Below are positions 1 through 11,755 of a DNA stretch of 64,000 nt, piece after piece (the stretch's first letter is position 1; every line of letters begins with the position of its first letter). The translations under genes were made by a program, and so were the position numbers. The stretch spans positions 62,001 to 126,000 of the forward strand of contig CAJOJE010000008.1 in assembly GCA_905234865.1 (NCBI GenBank). Direction: 5' to 3'. The notes under the pieces are model-generated. The model was not told the origin of the DNA. It did no database searches and saw only the letters and a list, made by a program, of their open reading frames with translations. This DNA comes from Candidatus Gastranaerophilales bacterium (GTDB lineage Bacteria; Cyanobacteriota; Vampirovibrionia; Gastranaerophilales; Gastranaerophilaceae).

Positions 1-60
1 AACATTATATGCAGGTATAATAACCGACACTTTAATTTCTTTATTGGTTCTGTTTGTCAT
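1..60 (-). CDS. GT2 glycosyltransferase, N-terminal fragment cut by window edge
   Basis: Only the first 20 codons are inside the window, reading leftward from an ATG at 60. The peptide ends in VSVIIPAYNV, the first beta strand of the nucleotide-sugar-binding fold that opens nearly all GT-A family 2 glycosyltransferases. It diverges from the transketolase gene. The family call rests on this one motif, so the substrate is unknown, but it fits the other surface-sugar genes in the window. Confidence 0.6.
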   Translation of the reverse strand, partial: MTNRTNKEIKVSVIIPAYNV

Positions 61-164
61 ACTCACATTTCCCGTACTTAATGTCAGGATATCATAAATT
101 TTGGTTTTTTGGAATACGTTTTTATGATATAATAATTTCAGCAATTATTACGAGGTTTTTAATA

Positions 165-2150
165 GTGGAAAACATTGAAAAAGAAGCAATTAACGCAATG
201 AGAATTTTATCGGCGGATGCAATTCAAAAAGCAAACTCGGGGCACCCCGGTATGCCTCTTGGAGCAAGCCCCATTGTTTATACTCTTTTTGCGTACCATC
301 TTCATTTTGACCCTAAAAACCCGAATTTAGAAAATCGTGACCGTTTTATTTTATCGGCAGGTCATGGTTCAATGCTTTTGTATTCGATTCTTCATCTTTT
401 CGGATACGATATTTCGATTGATGATATTAAAAATTTCAGACAATTTAACTCTAAAACCCCGGGTCACCCCGAATTTGGGCAGACAAAAGGAGTTGAAGCC
501 ACAACGGGCCCCCTTGGAGCGGGAGCTTCCATGGCAGTGGGCATGGCAATGAGCGAAAAACATCTTGCAAGCATACTTAACAAAGATAATTATAAAATTA
601 TCGACAATTATACATACGTTCTTGTCGGGGACGGTTGCATGATGGAAGGCATTTCAAACGAAGCATTTTCTCTTGCGGGAACGTTGAATTTGAATAAACT
701 TATAGTTTTATACGACTCAAACGACATTACGATTGAAGGAAGCTGCTCGCTTGCTTTCAGGGAAGATACCGTAAAAAGAATGGAATCATACGGTTTTTGG
801 ACTTATGAAGTGCAAGATGGGAATAATATCGAAGAAATCAACCTTGCAATCGAAAAAGCAAAAAAACAGGATAAGCCTTCATTTATCAAAATTAATACCA
901 AAATCGGATACGGCTGCCCGAAAAAAGAAGGTACGGCAAAATGTCATGGTGAACCTTTGGGAAGCGAAAATGTTCTTGAACTGAGGAAAACGTTAAACTG
1001 GAAATATGACGAACCGTTCTTTGTTCCCGATGAAATTTATGTTCATTTTAAGAAATTATTAAAAGAAAAATACGAAAAACAAGAAATTTACGAAAAAAAT
1101 AAAAAAGAATATTTCGCAAAATATCCCGAAATGAAAGCGTTGTATGACGAATTTTACAATACCGATTACAATCGGTTTTTAGATGATAAATCTTTGTTTG
1201 AATTTGATGATAAACCGAAAGCAACAAGAAATTCGTCGGGGGATATTTTAAACAAATTAAAAGATAAAGTTAAAAATTTATTCGGCGGTTCTGCGGATTT
1301 GGCGCCGTCCAACAAAACAGAGTTAAAAGGGCTCGGCGATTTTTCAAAAGAAAACCCCAAAGGTCAAAATATTCACTTTGGAGTAAGAGAAATCGCAATG
1401 GCGGGAATTGCTAACGGAATTGCATTGTATGGCGGCTTAAGAACGTTTGTTTCAACGTTTTTTGTATTCAGCGACTTTTTAAAACCGATGGCAAGATTAT
1501 CTGCGCTTATGAATTTACCCGTAACATATATTTTTACCCATGATTCAATCGGCGTCGGCGAGGACGGGCCAACCCATGAACCCGTCGAACATCTTGCAAT
1601 GTTAAGAGCTATACCGAATTTTGTAACCTTTAGACCCGCCGATACAAAAGAAACAATTGCGGGATGGAAGTATATTTTATCGAATAAAACTTCCCCAATC
1701 GCTCTTATTCTTACAAGACAAAATGTTCCCCAACTTAAAAATACGGGAGATAAAGCAATAAAAGGCGCTTATATTGTTGAAAAAGAGAGTAAGGATAAAC
1801 CCGATTTAATAATTATTGCAACAGGCTCCGAAGTTTCTCTTGCAATTAAAACAAGAGAAGCACTTTTAGAAAAAGGGTATGATTCAAGAGTTGTTTCGAT
1901 GCCTTCTATGGAACTTTTTGAAATGCAGGATGAAAAATACAAAGAAGAAGTTCTCCCCTCAGACATTGAAAACAGGCTTATAATCGAAGCTATGAGCAAA
2001 TTCGGCTGGGGAAGATATATGGGCTTTAGAGGTAAATCCGTTACGGTTGACAGCTTTGGAGCTTCTGCGCCTGCCGATATTTTGTTTGATAAATTCGGGT
2101 TTAATGTAGAAAGTACCGTAAAAACGGCGTTGAGTATTTTAGAAAAATAA
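165..2150 (+). CDS. tkt: Transketolase
   Basis: This thiamine-diphosphate enzyme moves two-carbon ketol units between sugar phosphates in the non-oxidative pentose phosphate pathway, in the cytoplasm. The 661-residue protein has the usual length. The N-terminal domain carries the ThDP/Mg motif GDGCMMEG followed by an N-D pair, and the pyrimidine-binding domain carries GVREIAMAGIANG and HDSIGVGEDGPTHEP. The open frame extends upstream to about 54, but homology begins at the GTG at 165 (VENIEKEAINAMRILSADAI), with GAGG about nine bases before it. Its stop codon overlaps the next gene's ATG by one base, so the two are probably co-transcribed. Confidence 0.96.
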   Translation: MENIEKEAINAMRILSADAIQKANSGHPGMPLGASPIVYTLFAYHLHFDPKNPNLENRDRFILSAGHGSMLLYSILHLFGYDISIDDIKNFRQFNSKTPGHPEFGQTKGVEATTGPLGAGASMAVGMAMSEKHLASILNKDNYKIIDNYTYVLVGDGCMMEGISNEAFSLAGTLNLNKLIVLYDSNDITIEGSCSLAFREDTVKRMESYGFWTYEVQDGNNIEEINLAIEKAKKQDKPSFIKINTKIGYGCPKKEGTAKCHGEPLGSENVLELRKTLNWKYDEPFFVPDEIYVHFKKLLKEKYEKQEIYEKNKKEYFAKYPEMKALYDEFYNTDYNRFLDDKSLFEFDDKPKATRNSSGDILNKLKDKVKNLFGGSADLAPSNKTELKGLGDFSKENPKGQNIHFGVREIAMAGIANGIALYGGLRTFVSTFFVFSDFLKPMARLSALMNLPVTYIFTHDSIGVGEDGPTHEPVEHLAMLRAIPNFVTFRPADTKETIAGWKYILSNKTSPIALILTRQNVPQLKNTGDKAIKGAYIVEKESKDKPDLIIIATGSEVSLAIKTREALLEKGYDSRVVSMPSMELFEMQDEKYKEEVLPSDIENRLIIEAMSKFGWGRYMGFRGKSVTVDSFGASAPADILFDKFGFNVESTVKTALSILEK

Positions 2151-3775
2151 TGACTGAAGATTATAAAAAGGCGTATGAGCTTTTTCATAAAAAAGAATAT
2201 AAAAAGGCAAAAGAACTTTTTGAAAAAATAAATTCAAAAGGTGATAATCTTGATGTCCTGAAATATTCAGGGCTATGCTCTTATTATCTTAAAGAATATA
2301 ATGAAGCATTATCATATCTTAAAACGGTTTTTGAAAAAAATGCCGCACCTGATATTGAAGGGTATTTGGGCACAATTTATTACTGTTTAAAAGACTACGG
2401 AAAAGCGCAGGTACATCTTATTAATTCAATCTTATCCGATTATAACGACGAATTTGCAAAAACACTGGAAAAAGCACTTTTGTCAAAGCATAATGATGAA
2501 GCAATGCTCGGGTTAAAACTTTTGATGAATGAACATCATCCGAAAGATATTTTTATTCTGCGAGATATTACAAATATTGCTCAAAAATTAAAAAAGTTTG
2601 ATATAGCGATAGAATTTTTTGAAATTTTATTGAAGTATTGTCCCGACGATTACGTTGCTTGGAATAACATGGGTTTAATTTACGAAGAAACGGGAGATTG
2701 GGTAAAATCGTACAATTGTTATAAAAAAGCTCTTTCAATCCATGACTTTTTCAGCCCTAATTTCAATTTAGGCATAATGTCGAGAAAACTTCACAAGTTT
2801 AACGATTCAATTCAATATTTAAAAAAAGCAATTCTTCAAAACCCCAACTCACCGCAGCCGAAATATTCCCTTGCAATGAGTTATATGATGTTAAAGGATT
2901 TTAAAAACGGATACCCTTTATATGCAAATCACATGACAAAAATTATGCCCTCTTATTACAAAAGAGAATGGGACGGTAAACCTCATAAAGAAAGCTCTCT
3001 TTGCATTTTTACAACAGGCGGTCTTGGCGATATGATTATGTTTGCAAGATATTTTGAATATGTATCAAATATTTTTAAGAAAATTTATTGCCTGTTGCCT
3101 GTTAATTTGCACAGGATTTTCAAAAGAAATTATCCGTATATTGAATTTATTGATTCAAACGAAATCTTTACGGAATATGATTTTGCAACAACACCAATGC
3201 ATATTTTAAAATTTTTCGACCTTGATTTTACGGAATTTGTTCCGAATACAAACGGATTTTTAAAGACGGATGAAAATTTAACAAAAATGTATAAAGAAAA
3301 ATTCTTTAATAATAACAGTCTGAAAATTGCAATTAACTGGCATGGTAACAGGGAAGGAACAAGAACTTTCTTTAACCGTTCAATGCCCTTAGAATTTTTA
3401 GAACCCGTTTTTAATCAATTCAAAGAAGCAAAATTTTATTCGATACAAAAAGATTCTTCGCACACAGAATGTCAAAAATACCCGTTTATTATCGACTTAT
3501 ATGATGAAATTGAAGATTTTGACACTACCGCATCAATTTTAGAAAATATTGATTTATTAATTTCTATTGATTCTTCCCCAATTCATATGGCAGGAGCAAT
3601 CGGCAAGAAAACATACGTTCTTTTACCCAAAGCAAACGAGTGGAGATGGTTTATTGATGACGAAAAGAGCGTTTGGTACGATTCAATAGAATTGTTCAGA
3701 CAGTCTAAAGAGGGCGATTGGGCTTCCTGTGTTGATAAAATGCTTGCAAAAATGGAATTAAATTATAAAAATTAA
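2150..3775 (+). CDS. TPR protein fused to a glycosyltransferase family 9-like domain
   Basis: The N-terminal half (about residues 1-270) is a run of TPR helices. The C-terminal half resembles heptosyltransferase/ADP-heptose:LPS transferases, with TTGGLGDMIMFARY as the first-strand glycine loop, IAINWHGNREGTR, and the GT9 hallmark ISIDSSPIHMAGAIGKKTYVLLP. TPR-GT9 fusions are usually annotated as tetratricopeptide glycosyltransferases acting on LPS, glycans or proteins. The acceptor cannot be told from sequence. The start overlaps the transketolase stop (TAATG), so translation is likely coupled. Confidence 0.8.
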   Translation: MTEDYKKAYELFHKKEYKKAKELFEKINSKGDNLDVLKYSGLCSYYLKEYNEALSYLKTVFEKNAAPDIEGYLGTIYYCLKDYGKAQVHLINSILSDYNDEFAKTLEKALLSKHNDEAMLGLKLLMNEHHPKDIFILRDITNIAQKLKKFDIAIEFFEILLKYCPDDYVAWNNMGLIYEETGDWVKSYNCYKKALSIHDFFSPNFNLGIMSRKLHKFNDSIQYLKKAILQNPNSPQPKYSLAMSYMMLKDFKNGYPLYANHMTKIMPSYYKREWDGKPHKESSLCIFTTGGLGDMIMFARYFEYVSNIFKKIYCLLPVNLHRIFKRNYPYIEFIDSNEIFTEYDFATTPMHILKFFDLDFTEFVPNTNGFLKTDENLTKMYKEKFFNNNSLKIAINWHGNREGTRTFFNRSMPLEFLEPVFNQFKEAKFYSIQKDSSHTECQKYPFIIDLYDEIEDFDTTASILENIDLLISIDSSPIHMAGAIGKKTYVLLPKANEWRWFIDDEKSVWYDSIELFRQSKEGDWASCVDKMLAKMELNYKN

Positions 3776-3845
3776 TTTTTTATAATTTATAAAGTTTTGA
3801 CCCGAAACAAATTTTGTACCTGCCAAAACTTGTTTATAAAATCAA

Positions 3846-4982
3846 TTATTCGGTTATTCCCATATGTTTTGAACATATATTTGCAACGTAAGTAAAACCT
3901 GTTATTTCACCCAAATTTCCGGTATGAATTCCGTCATAAACAATCAGAGGCACCATTTCTCTTGTATGATCAGATCCTTTATAAGTAGGGTCACATCCAT
4001 GGTCTGCCGTAATTATCAGCATATCGTCTTTATTCATGGCATTTATAAATTTTGGAATATAAGAATCAATTTGTTCAATTGCATTTTTATACCCCTCAAC
4101 ATCACGTCTGTGCCCATAGAGCATATCGGTATCAACAAGGTTCGTAAAAATCAAATTAAAATCCGTTTTATTTTTTATGGCAAAAAGAGTTTCTTCTAAA
4201 CCCTCAAAATTGCCTCCCGTAGGTTTATATTCAGACACTCCGCAATTAGAGAAAATATCTTTTATTTTTCCTATGGCATAAACTTTTCCGCCAAAATCAA
4301 CAACCTTATCCAACAAAGTTTTATCGGGCGGTAAAACCGAATAATCATGTCTTAGGGCGCCTATTCTTTGAGGTTTATTATCTACAATGCGATAAGGTCT
4401 TGCAATAACTCTCGATACACCGTAATTTCCTTCATCCAAAAGTTTTCTTGCAATTTTGCACCACTCATAAAGAGTTTCTAACGGTATTATATCTACATCA
4501 AGAGCAATTTGAAAAACGCTGTCGGCTGACGTATAGATAATCGGAAATTTTGTTTTTTGATGTTCTTCATTTAGTTCTTCAATAATTTTTGTACCCGAAG
4601 CGGGAATGTTTCCTAAAATTCCGCCGCAGTTTGTTTCTTTGATAAATTTTTCGATTAATTCGTTCGGAAAATTAACATAAGTTTTAAAAGGATGTTCAAG
4701 GATTAACCCCGACAATTCAAAATGTCCCGTTGTCGTATCTTTGCCTTTTGAAATTTCTTTCATTATTCCGTATTGCGCCAAAGGAGTGTCTGTTTTTTTA
4801 ACGCCTTTTATATCTTTTATGTTTCCAAGACCGAGTTTTTCAAATTCCGGCAAATAAATCCCGTTTGATTTTTCCGCAATATTGCAAAGGGTATTTACAC
4901 AAGGCTCATCTCCAAATTCAAGAGAATCAGGCATGGCTCCGATACCCATGGAATCAATTACAACTATAATCGCTCTTTTCAA
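3846..4982 (-). CDS. deoB: Phosphopentomutase
   Basis: The enzyme interconverts ribose-1-phosphate and ribose-5-phosphate (and the deoxy forms) in nucleoside salvage. It belongs to the alkaline-phosphatase superfamily. The 378-residue protein shows the expected metal and phospho-acceptor signatures: [12 protein letters not shown] near the N terminus, [10 protein letters not shown] around the acceptor threonine, [11 protein letters not shown], and TADHGCDPT with SDHTRE near the C terminus. Its ATG overlaps the end of the upstream decarboxylase gene by four bases (ATGA), which indicates a two-gene operon. Confidence 0.95.
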   Translation of the reverse strand: MKRAIIVVIDSMGIGAMPDSLEFGDEPCVNTLCNIAEKSNGIYLPEFEKLGLGNIKDIKGVKKTDTPLAQYGIMKEISKGKDTTTGHFELSGLILEHPFKTYVNFPNELIEKFIKETNCGGILGNIPASGTKIIEELNEEHQKTKFPIIYTSADSVFQIALDVDIIPLETLYEWCKIARKLLDEGNYGVSRVIARPYRIVDNKPQRIGALRHDYSVLPPDKTLLDKVVDFGGKVYAIGKIKDIFSNCGVSEYKPTGGNFEGLEETLFAIKNKTDFNLIFTNLVDTDMLYGHRRDVEGYKNAIEQIDSYIPKFINAMNKDDMLIITADHGCDPTYKGSDHTREMVPLIVYDGIHTGNLGEITGFTYVANICSKHMGITE

Positions 4983-6304
4983 AGTTTTATAACCCCCGTA
5001 TTATCATCAAGATATTTCATATGCCATTGCTGAATAGCTTCCCCCTTATACAAAATTCCAACCCCCGGAGGATAAGGAATAATCGAATTAGAGCTTATCA
5101 TAAGCTCGGAATCCTCTTTGTTTACAAAAGTCTCATTGGCATAAAAGGCAAAACAAGGTTGAATTTTAACAAGAGGATTGGGCTGGAAATCAGCTTTCGG
5201 TTCATAGTTTAAATTTTTATTTTTATCTAAAATTTTAACGAGCGCAATTTTTAATTTATCGAGTTTTTCTTTTGTCGTGCCGATTCCGGTTAAAAAGAGC
5301 GCACCGAAATCGTTAGCGCATTCATCTTCAATATTAAAATCGTTATACAAAATCTCGGATAATTTTTCTCCGGACATGCCTTTAACTTTAATAAAAAGTT
5401 TTGTTATGTCATGGTTTGGGAAAAATTCAACGGAAGTATTTGCAAAATATCTTTTAAAATTAATTAAATTCAAAACAAGCTCATCTATTGTTTTTAACCC
5501 TTCTTTTGAAGATAAAAAATTAATAACTTCTTCAATTACTGCAAGCATTGGATATGAAGGAGACGAAGTATGAAAAAGATTGACCGCCTGTTGAAGCATA
5601 TCACAGGTTATATTTTTGCAATCTTTAGACATATTTAAAATTGCACATTGATTAATTGCGCCCGCATTTTTATGGAGAGAATTTATCGAAAAATCGGCGC
5701 CTTTTGAAATAGCGCTGTCAGGAAAACTGTCCGAAAAATTAAAAAGGCTGCCATGGGCTTCGTCTACGATTAAATAGGTATTGTATTGCTTACAAATTTT
5801 TGAAATTTCTTCTATATCCGATACTATACCCTCGTATGTGGGGCTTGTGATAATTAAGGCTTTGTAATCGTTCAATTTTATTTGATTTTTAAGAACTTCA
5901 AGGTTAATTGCACCGTATAAACCCCATTCGTAATTTTCTTCGGGCATTATCCAGTCGACTTCCGCATGACAAATTATTGCGCCTTGAACAACCGATTTAT
6001 GGCAATTTCTTGCAATTAAAATCTTGTCACCGGGGCGGATAACAGCTTTCATTGCAGCTAAAATTCCCGTTGTTGCGCCTTGAGTCAGAAATAAAGTTTT
6101 TTCCGTACCGAAAATTTCACATGCCCGAAATTCAGCCTGTCTTATAATGCCTTTAGGGTTTTGAAGATTGTCTAAACCCTCAATTTCGGATAAATCACGT
6201 TTATAAAATTCGCTCAATTCCCTTAAAACGGGTGTCCTGCCGTTATGCGAGGGGGTTGTAAAAAGTATTTTTTTATTATTGCTTAAAGTTTTCCATAAAT
6301 TCAT
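4979..6304 (-). CDS. Orn/Lys/Arg decarboxylase family PLP enzyme
   Basis: This is a fold-type I pyridoxal-phosphate enzyme of 441 residues, close to the short Gram-positive/cyanobacterial type. The PLP aspartate sits in DEAHGS (residues 181-186) and the Schiff-base lysine in SLHKNAG (Lys212). Such enzymes decarboxylate arginine, lysine or ornithine to polyamine precursors; the sequence does not say which. It is the first gene of an operon with deoB. There is no Shine-Dalgarno sequence: a TATTAT box on this strand lies six bases from the ATG. Confidence 0.85.
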   Translation of the reverse strand: MNLWKTLSNNKKILFTTPSHNGRTPVLRELSEFYKRDLSEIEGLDNLQNPKGIIRQAEFRACEIFGTEKTLFLTQGATTGILAAMKAVIRPGDKILIARNCHKSVVQGAIICHAEVDWIMPEENYEWGLYGAINLEVLKNQIKLNDYKALIITSPTYEGIVSDIEEISKICKQYNTYLIVDEAHGSLFNFSDSFPDSAISKGADFSINSLHKNAGAINQCAILNMSKDCKNITCDMLQQAVNLFHTSSPSYPMLAVIEEVINFLSSKEGLKTIDELVLNLINFKRYFANTSVEFFPNHDITKLFIKVKGMSGEKLSEILYNDFNIEDECANDFGALFLTGIGTTKEKLDKLKIALVKILDKNKNLNYEPKADFQPNPLVKIQPCFAFYANETFVNKEDSELMISSNSIIPYPPGVGILYKGEAIQQWHMKYLDDNTGVIKL

Positions 6305-8334
<2,030 letters not shown>

Positions 8335-8339
8335 TTTTT

Positions 8340-9071
8340 ATGAAAAAATTTCTGACTTTTGGCGTTTTATCGGCGGTTCTTCTTACAGGCTGCACCTTTG
8401 CTTCAGAAAGCAATTCTTCCTCAAAAGGAATAATTTCGGTTAATACGGAAGCCGAAGAAGAAATTAATCCGACAAGCGTTACGATTTCTTTTGCAATAGA
8501 AACAAGGGAAAAAGATGCCGACAGTACGACAAACAAGAACAAAACCTCGTCAATCAAGGCCATTGATGCGCTAAAAGGACTTGTTGACGAAAGCAAGGGC
8601 GAATTTGTAAAAACAACTTCATACAGACTAAGCCCCGAATATTCTTATAAAGACGGGGACAGAAAATTAATCGGATATTTTGCCTCAAATACGCTTCAAG
8701 TAAAATTAAAAGACACCGAAAAAGCGGGAAAAGTAATCTCTACCGCTCTTGCAAACGGCGCTAACAGCGTGAACGGCGTACAATTTTTAACGGAAAACAC
8801 AAGCGAAGATTGCAATAAGCTAATTCAAAAAGCCGCAACCGATGCAAGACAAAGAGCCGATAAAGTAGCACAATCAATGAATACGACCGTTGTCGGAATT
8901 AAAAATATTTCAACGGGGTGCTCAACTTCTCAAAATTATCATACAAGTTACAGATTAAACGCAAAAAGCATGATGAGCGACAACGGTGCCGCAGCTGAGG
9001 ATTTTTTACCCGTCGAATCGGGAAAATCGCAGCTTAGAGCGTACGTTAATGCGGATTTTTACGTTAAATAG
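8340..9071 (+). CDS. SIMPL-domain (DUF541) lipoprotein
   Basis: The 243-residue protein begins with a lipoprotein signal (basic MKK, hydrophobic core, LLTGC lipobox), so it is predicted to be membrane anchored with a periplasmic domain. The rest matches the SIMPL/DUF541 fold: TVSIxFAIETREKDA-type strands, a YKDGDRKLIGYFASNTLQV strand and repeated ARQRADKVAQSM helices. SIMPL proteins of unknown biochemical role include E. coli YggE, linked to oxidative stress. The ligA terminal codons supply AGGAG ten bases upstream. The HhH gene follows after 16 bases, probably in one operon. Confidence 0.85.
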   Translation: MKKFLTFGVLSAVLLTGCTFASESNSSSKGIISVNTEAEEEINPTSVTISFAIETREKDADSTTNKNKTSSIKAIDALKGLVDESKGEFVKTTSYRLSPEYSYKDGDRKLIGYFASNTLQVKLKDTEKAGKVISTALANGANSVNGVQFLTENTSEDCNKLIQKAATDARQRADKVAQSMNTTVVGIKNISTGCSTSQNYHTSYRLNAKSMMSDNGAAAEDFLPVESGKSQLRAYVNADFYVK

Positions 9072-9087
9072 GAATTGAGGTTATAAT

Positions 9088-9525
9088 ATGCGCGCAATTG
9101 CTTTCTTTATTTATTTAGGGGTGATGTTTTACCTTTTGTACAGAGGATACGTTTGGGCATTCGCTTCAATGCTCGTAATTTTGGGCATATTTATATCCGC
9201 ACTTCCTGCGTATAAAGAACATTCCATAAGGGTTGCAAAAAAGAAAATATATGACAGCCTAAAATCAAGAAAAGAAGGAAATGACATTGTTCCTTTCATT
9301 GAAATAAATTCCGCACCTTGGTATGTTCTTGCCGAATTGCCGGGAATTTCTCCGCAGGCAGCAAAAAATGCCGTAAGATTAAGAAAAGAAAACGGAGCTT
9401 ACCCCTCGATTAACGTTTTTTTAGAAGTAACGGACGTAAAACATATTTTTGTTGAATATATAAAAGCAATTGCATACGTTAAAAACGAAGTCCCCCCGAT
9501 TAACCAACAAACAAACCAACATTAA
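9088..9525 (+). CDS. Membrane-anchored helix-hairpin-helix protein (ComEA-like domain)
   Basis: Two hydrophobic segments fill about residues 1-45, followed by a basic stretch and a C-terminal helix-hairpin-helix unit (INSAPWYVLAELPGISPQAA ... GAYPSINVFLEV). That unit is typical of ComEA-type DNA-binding domains. ComEA proteins bind incoming DNA during natural transformation. Here the anchor has two segments rather than one, and no com gene is adjacent, so a DNA-uptake role is only possible. GAGG lies seven bases upstream of the ATG. Confidence 0.65.
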   Translation: MRAIAFFIYLGVMFYLLYRGYVWAFASMLVILGIFISALPAYKEHSIRVAKKKIYDSLKSRKEGNDIVPFIEINSAPWYVLAELPGISPQAAKNAVRLRKENGAYPSINVFLEVTDVKHIFVEYIKAIAYVKNEVPPINQQTNQH

Positions 9526-9548
9526 CGTTTAAAAGATATTCTTACGCT

Positions 9549-9610
9549 AAAAATTTATTTTCACGGTTTTTGATATTTTTAATACCGCAAAGCCTGAAAA
9601 TAAATTTTTT
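9549..9610. terminator. Long inverted repeat between convergent genes
   Basis: AAAAATTTATTTTCA at 9549-9563 is perfectly complementary to 9595-9609, giving a 15-bp stem. The 31-base loop can form a smaller CGGT/ACCG pairing. It lies between the end of the HhH gene and the end of ffh. A bidirectional terminator is the simplest reading, although the stem is AT-rich and unusually long. Confidence 0.5.
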
Positions 9611-9678
9611 CATACAACTTTTAACATCAATACGGAATAAAATAAATTAATGACAAAATGTTTTAATGTAATGTTGTC

Positions 9679-9730
9679 GGTAATTTACGGACAAAATTCG
9701 CAAAAATCGACAATTTGCGTTGAAATTACC
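9679..9730. other. Nested inverted repeat overlapping the ffh stop codon
   Basis: GGTAATTT (9679-9686) pairs with AAATTACC (9723-9730), enclosing CGCAAA (9699-9704) paired with TTTGCG (9714-9719). An alternative pairing TTGTCG (9674-9679) with CGACAA (9708-9713) is mutually exclusive with the outer stem. The ffh stop codon lies inside the right arm. There is no T-run, so it is not a classical terminator. Confidence 0.35.
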
Positions 9731-11123
9731 TGAATTTATAATTATGGCGCATGGAATTTGCCTTTTTTACCATATCCATTTGGGCATTTTTTGCTTTTTT
9801 GGAGTTAAATCCGCCAAAACCTTTCATAAAATTCCCCATTCCGCCCATCATTTTTCTCATCATTTCAAATTGTTGAATAAATTTATTAAATTCTGTGATT
9901 GAAACTCCGGCTCCGTTTGCAATTCTTTTTTTCCTTGAGGCGTTTAAAATATCGGGATTTTTCCTTTCCTCAGGAGTCATGGAAGATATCATCACTTCGA
10001 TTTTTTTAAATTGTTTTTCACCCTCATAAGAAATTTTTTGTCTGTCATCTTTGTTCAACCCCGGTATCGGGAGCATTCCCAAAATTGAGTCCAAAGAGCC
10101 CAGCATTTTCATTTGTTTTTGAAGTTTAATAAAATCGTCAAAAGAAAATGAATTTTTTAACATTGCATCTTCCATTTCTTTTGCGCTTTTTTCATCAAAT
10201 GCTTTTTGAGCTTTTTCAACAAGAGTAACAACATCGCCCATACCAAGTATTCTGTTTGCCATTCTGTCAGGGTAAAAAACTTCCAACGGTTCTATTTTTT
10301 CGCCCATACCGACTAATTTAACGGGTTTATTTGTCGAATAAGAAACAGAAAGCGCAGCGCCGCCTCTGGTATCGCCGTCCAGTTTAGTTAAAATAACACC
10401 TGTTATATTTAACTGTTCGTCAAAATTTCTTGCAATATCAACCGCTTCTTGACCCGTCATAGAATCTATCACAAGAAGTTTTTCATTCAACGGAAACATT
10501 CTGTCTATTATTAATAATTCCGCCATCATCTCGGTATCAATTTGCAATCGCCCTGCCGTATCAAGAATAATTACGTTATCATTTTTTTCTTTTGCAAATT
10601 CAAGTGCCGATTTTACGATTTGGACAACATCCTTGGAATTTTCCTTTGAATAAAAATCAACTCCCGCTTCATCGGCTAAGATTTGCAATTGTTTGATTGC
10701 TGCGGGGCGATAAACGTCACACCCGACAAGGAGAGGTTTTGAACCGTCAAGTTTAAGCTTTTTTGCAAGTTTTGCACAGGATGTTGTTTTTCCTGAGCCT
10801 TGAAGCCCTAACATCATAATAACGGAAGGATTTGAAGTTAAGTTTAAAGGCTTATTTTCACCGCCCAAAAGCGAAGTTAATTCATCATTTACGATTTTAA
10901 CAAACATTTCGGAGGGTTTCACACTCTCTAAAACCTTTTCGCCTTCCGCTTTATCTTTAACTTTTGAAATGAATGCTTTTACGACACTCAAAGAAACATC
11001 CGCATTTAAAAGCGCCCTTCTTATTTCACGAATTGTATCCTGCATGTTCTCTTCGGTCAGTTTATCGTTTCCCGAGGTTTTTCTTATGATCTCACTTAAT
11101 TTATCACTTAGATTTTCAAACAT
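9726..11123 (-). CDS. ffh: Signal recognition particle GTPase Ffh
   Basis: Ffh binds the SRP RNA and hydrophobic signal sequences and docks with FtsY to deliver ribosomes to the membrane. The 465-residue protein has the N helical domain, a GTPase domain with GLQGSGKTT (106-114), DTAGR and TKLDGDTRGG, and a C-terminal methionine-rich M domain ending in a Met/Gly-rich tail. No SRP RNA gene was recognised in this window. It is the last gene of an NHL-LOG-ffh set, 16 bases after the LOG gene. No Shine-Dalgarno sequence is visible before its ATG. Confidence 0.96.
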   Translation of the reverse strand: MFENLSDKLSEIIRKTSGNDKLTEENMQDTIREIRRALLNADVSLSVVKAFISKVKDKAEGEKVLESVKPSEMFVKIVNDELTSLLGGENKPLNLTSNPSVIMMLGLQGSGKTTSCAKLAKKLKLDGSKPLLVGCDVYRPAAIKQLQILADEAGVDFYSKENSKDVVQIVKSALEFAKEKNDNVIILDTAGRLQIDTEMMAELLIIDRMFPLNEKLLVIDSMTGQEAVDIARNFDEQLNITGVILTKLDGDTRGGAALSVSYSTNKPVKLVGMGEKIEPLEVFYPDRMANRILGMGDVVTLVEKAQKAFDEKSAKEMEDAMLKNSFSFDDFIKLQKQMKMLGSLDSILGMLPIPGLNKDDRQKISYEGEKQFKKIEVMISSMTPEERKNPDILNASRKKRIANGAGVSITEFNKFIQQFEMMRKMMGGMGNFMKGFGGFNSKKAKNAQMDMVKKANSMRHNYKFR

Positions 11124-11139
11124 ATATAAATACCATAAA

Positions 11140-11742
11140 TTACTTACTTAAAATTTCTTTAATCAACTCTTTATCGGACAAAAGTTCCGCTTTTAAATCA
11201 TAACTTTTTAAATAATTAAGAACTTCTTTGGGAGAATTGGCAACAAAATAAAGATTTTTGGCATTTTGCAGCGCAAAACGTTCTTCAATTATATTATCAA
11301 AAAACTTTAAAAGATTATCGTAAAAGCCTCTCGTATTTAAAAATATTATGGGCTTATTATTGTAGTGAAGCTGTTTTTGAACAATCATTTCGGATACTTC
11401 TTCCAAAGTCCCGAATCCGCCTGCAAGCGCAATTACGGCGTCCGATTTTTCATCCAAAAGAGCTTTTCTTTCACGCATACCTTTTGTAAGATAAAATTCA
11501 TCACAATAATTTTCCGAAAATCCGCAATCGTAAAGTTTTTCAGGCATAATTCCCGTAATTTTTGCGCCGTTATCTTTTGCGGCTTTTACGGTTTTATACA
11601 TAATTCCGAGTTTTGAACCTCCATAAACAAGGTCATAGCCTTCTTTGCCCAAAAGTTCTCCAAGGTTAATCCCGTCTTTATAATATTCTTCATAAAGGGA
11701 GTTGCTTGATGAACAAAATATACAAACTCTCTTGATTTTCAT
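11140..11742 (-). CDS. LOG-family protein (TIGR00730; cytokinin riboside phosphoribohydrolase-like)
   Basis: This Rossmann-like family cleaves nucleoside monophosphates to base plus ribose-5-phosphate and is often misannotated as lysine decarboxylase. The 200-residue protein shows VCIFCSSS near the start, YGGSKLGIM, and the family signature region AGGFGTLEEVSEMIVQKQL with its conserved glycines and acid. The ATG is preceded by AGGAGCC, and the gene starts 13 bases after the NHL gene, so they are probably co-transcribed. Confidence 0.85.
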   Translation of the reverse strand: MKIKRVCIFCSSSNSLYEEYYKDGINLGELLGKEGYDLVYGGSKLGIMYKTVKAAKDNGAKITGIMPEKLYDCGFSENYCDEFYLTKGMRERKALLDEKSDAVIALAGGFGTLEEVSEMIVQKQLHYNNKPIIFLNTRGFYDNLLKFFDNIIEERFALQNAKNLYFVANSPKEVLNYLKSYDLKAELLSDKELIKEILSK

Positions 11743-11755
11743 AGGGAAAAGGCTC

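Noticed and set aside
337-552. Overlapping open frames inside transketolase (both strands)
   Set aside because: They lie wholly within a strongly conserved gene and have no start signals of their own.
11140-11742. Lysine decarboxylase
   Set aside because: That is an old misannotation of the family; the motifs are those of LOG-type phosphoribohydrolases.
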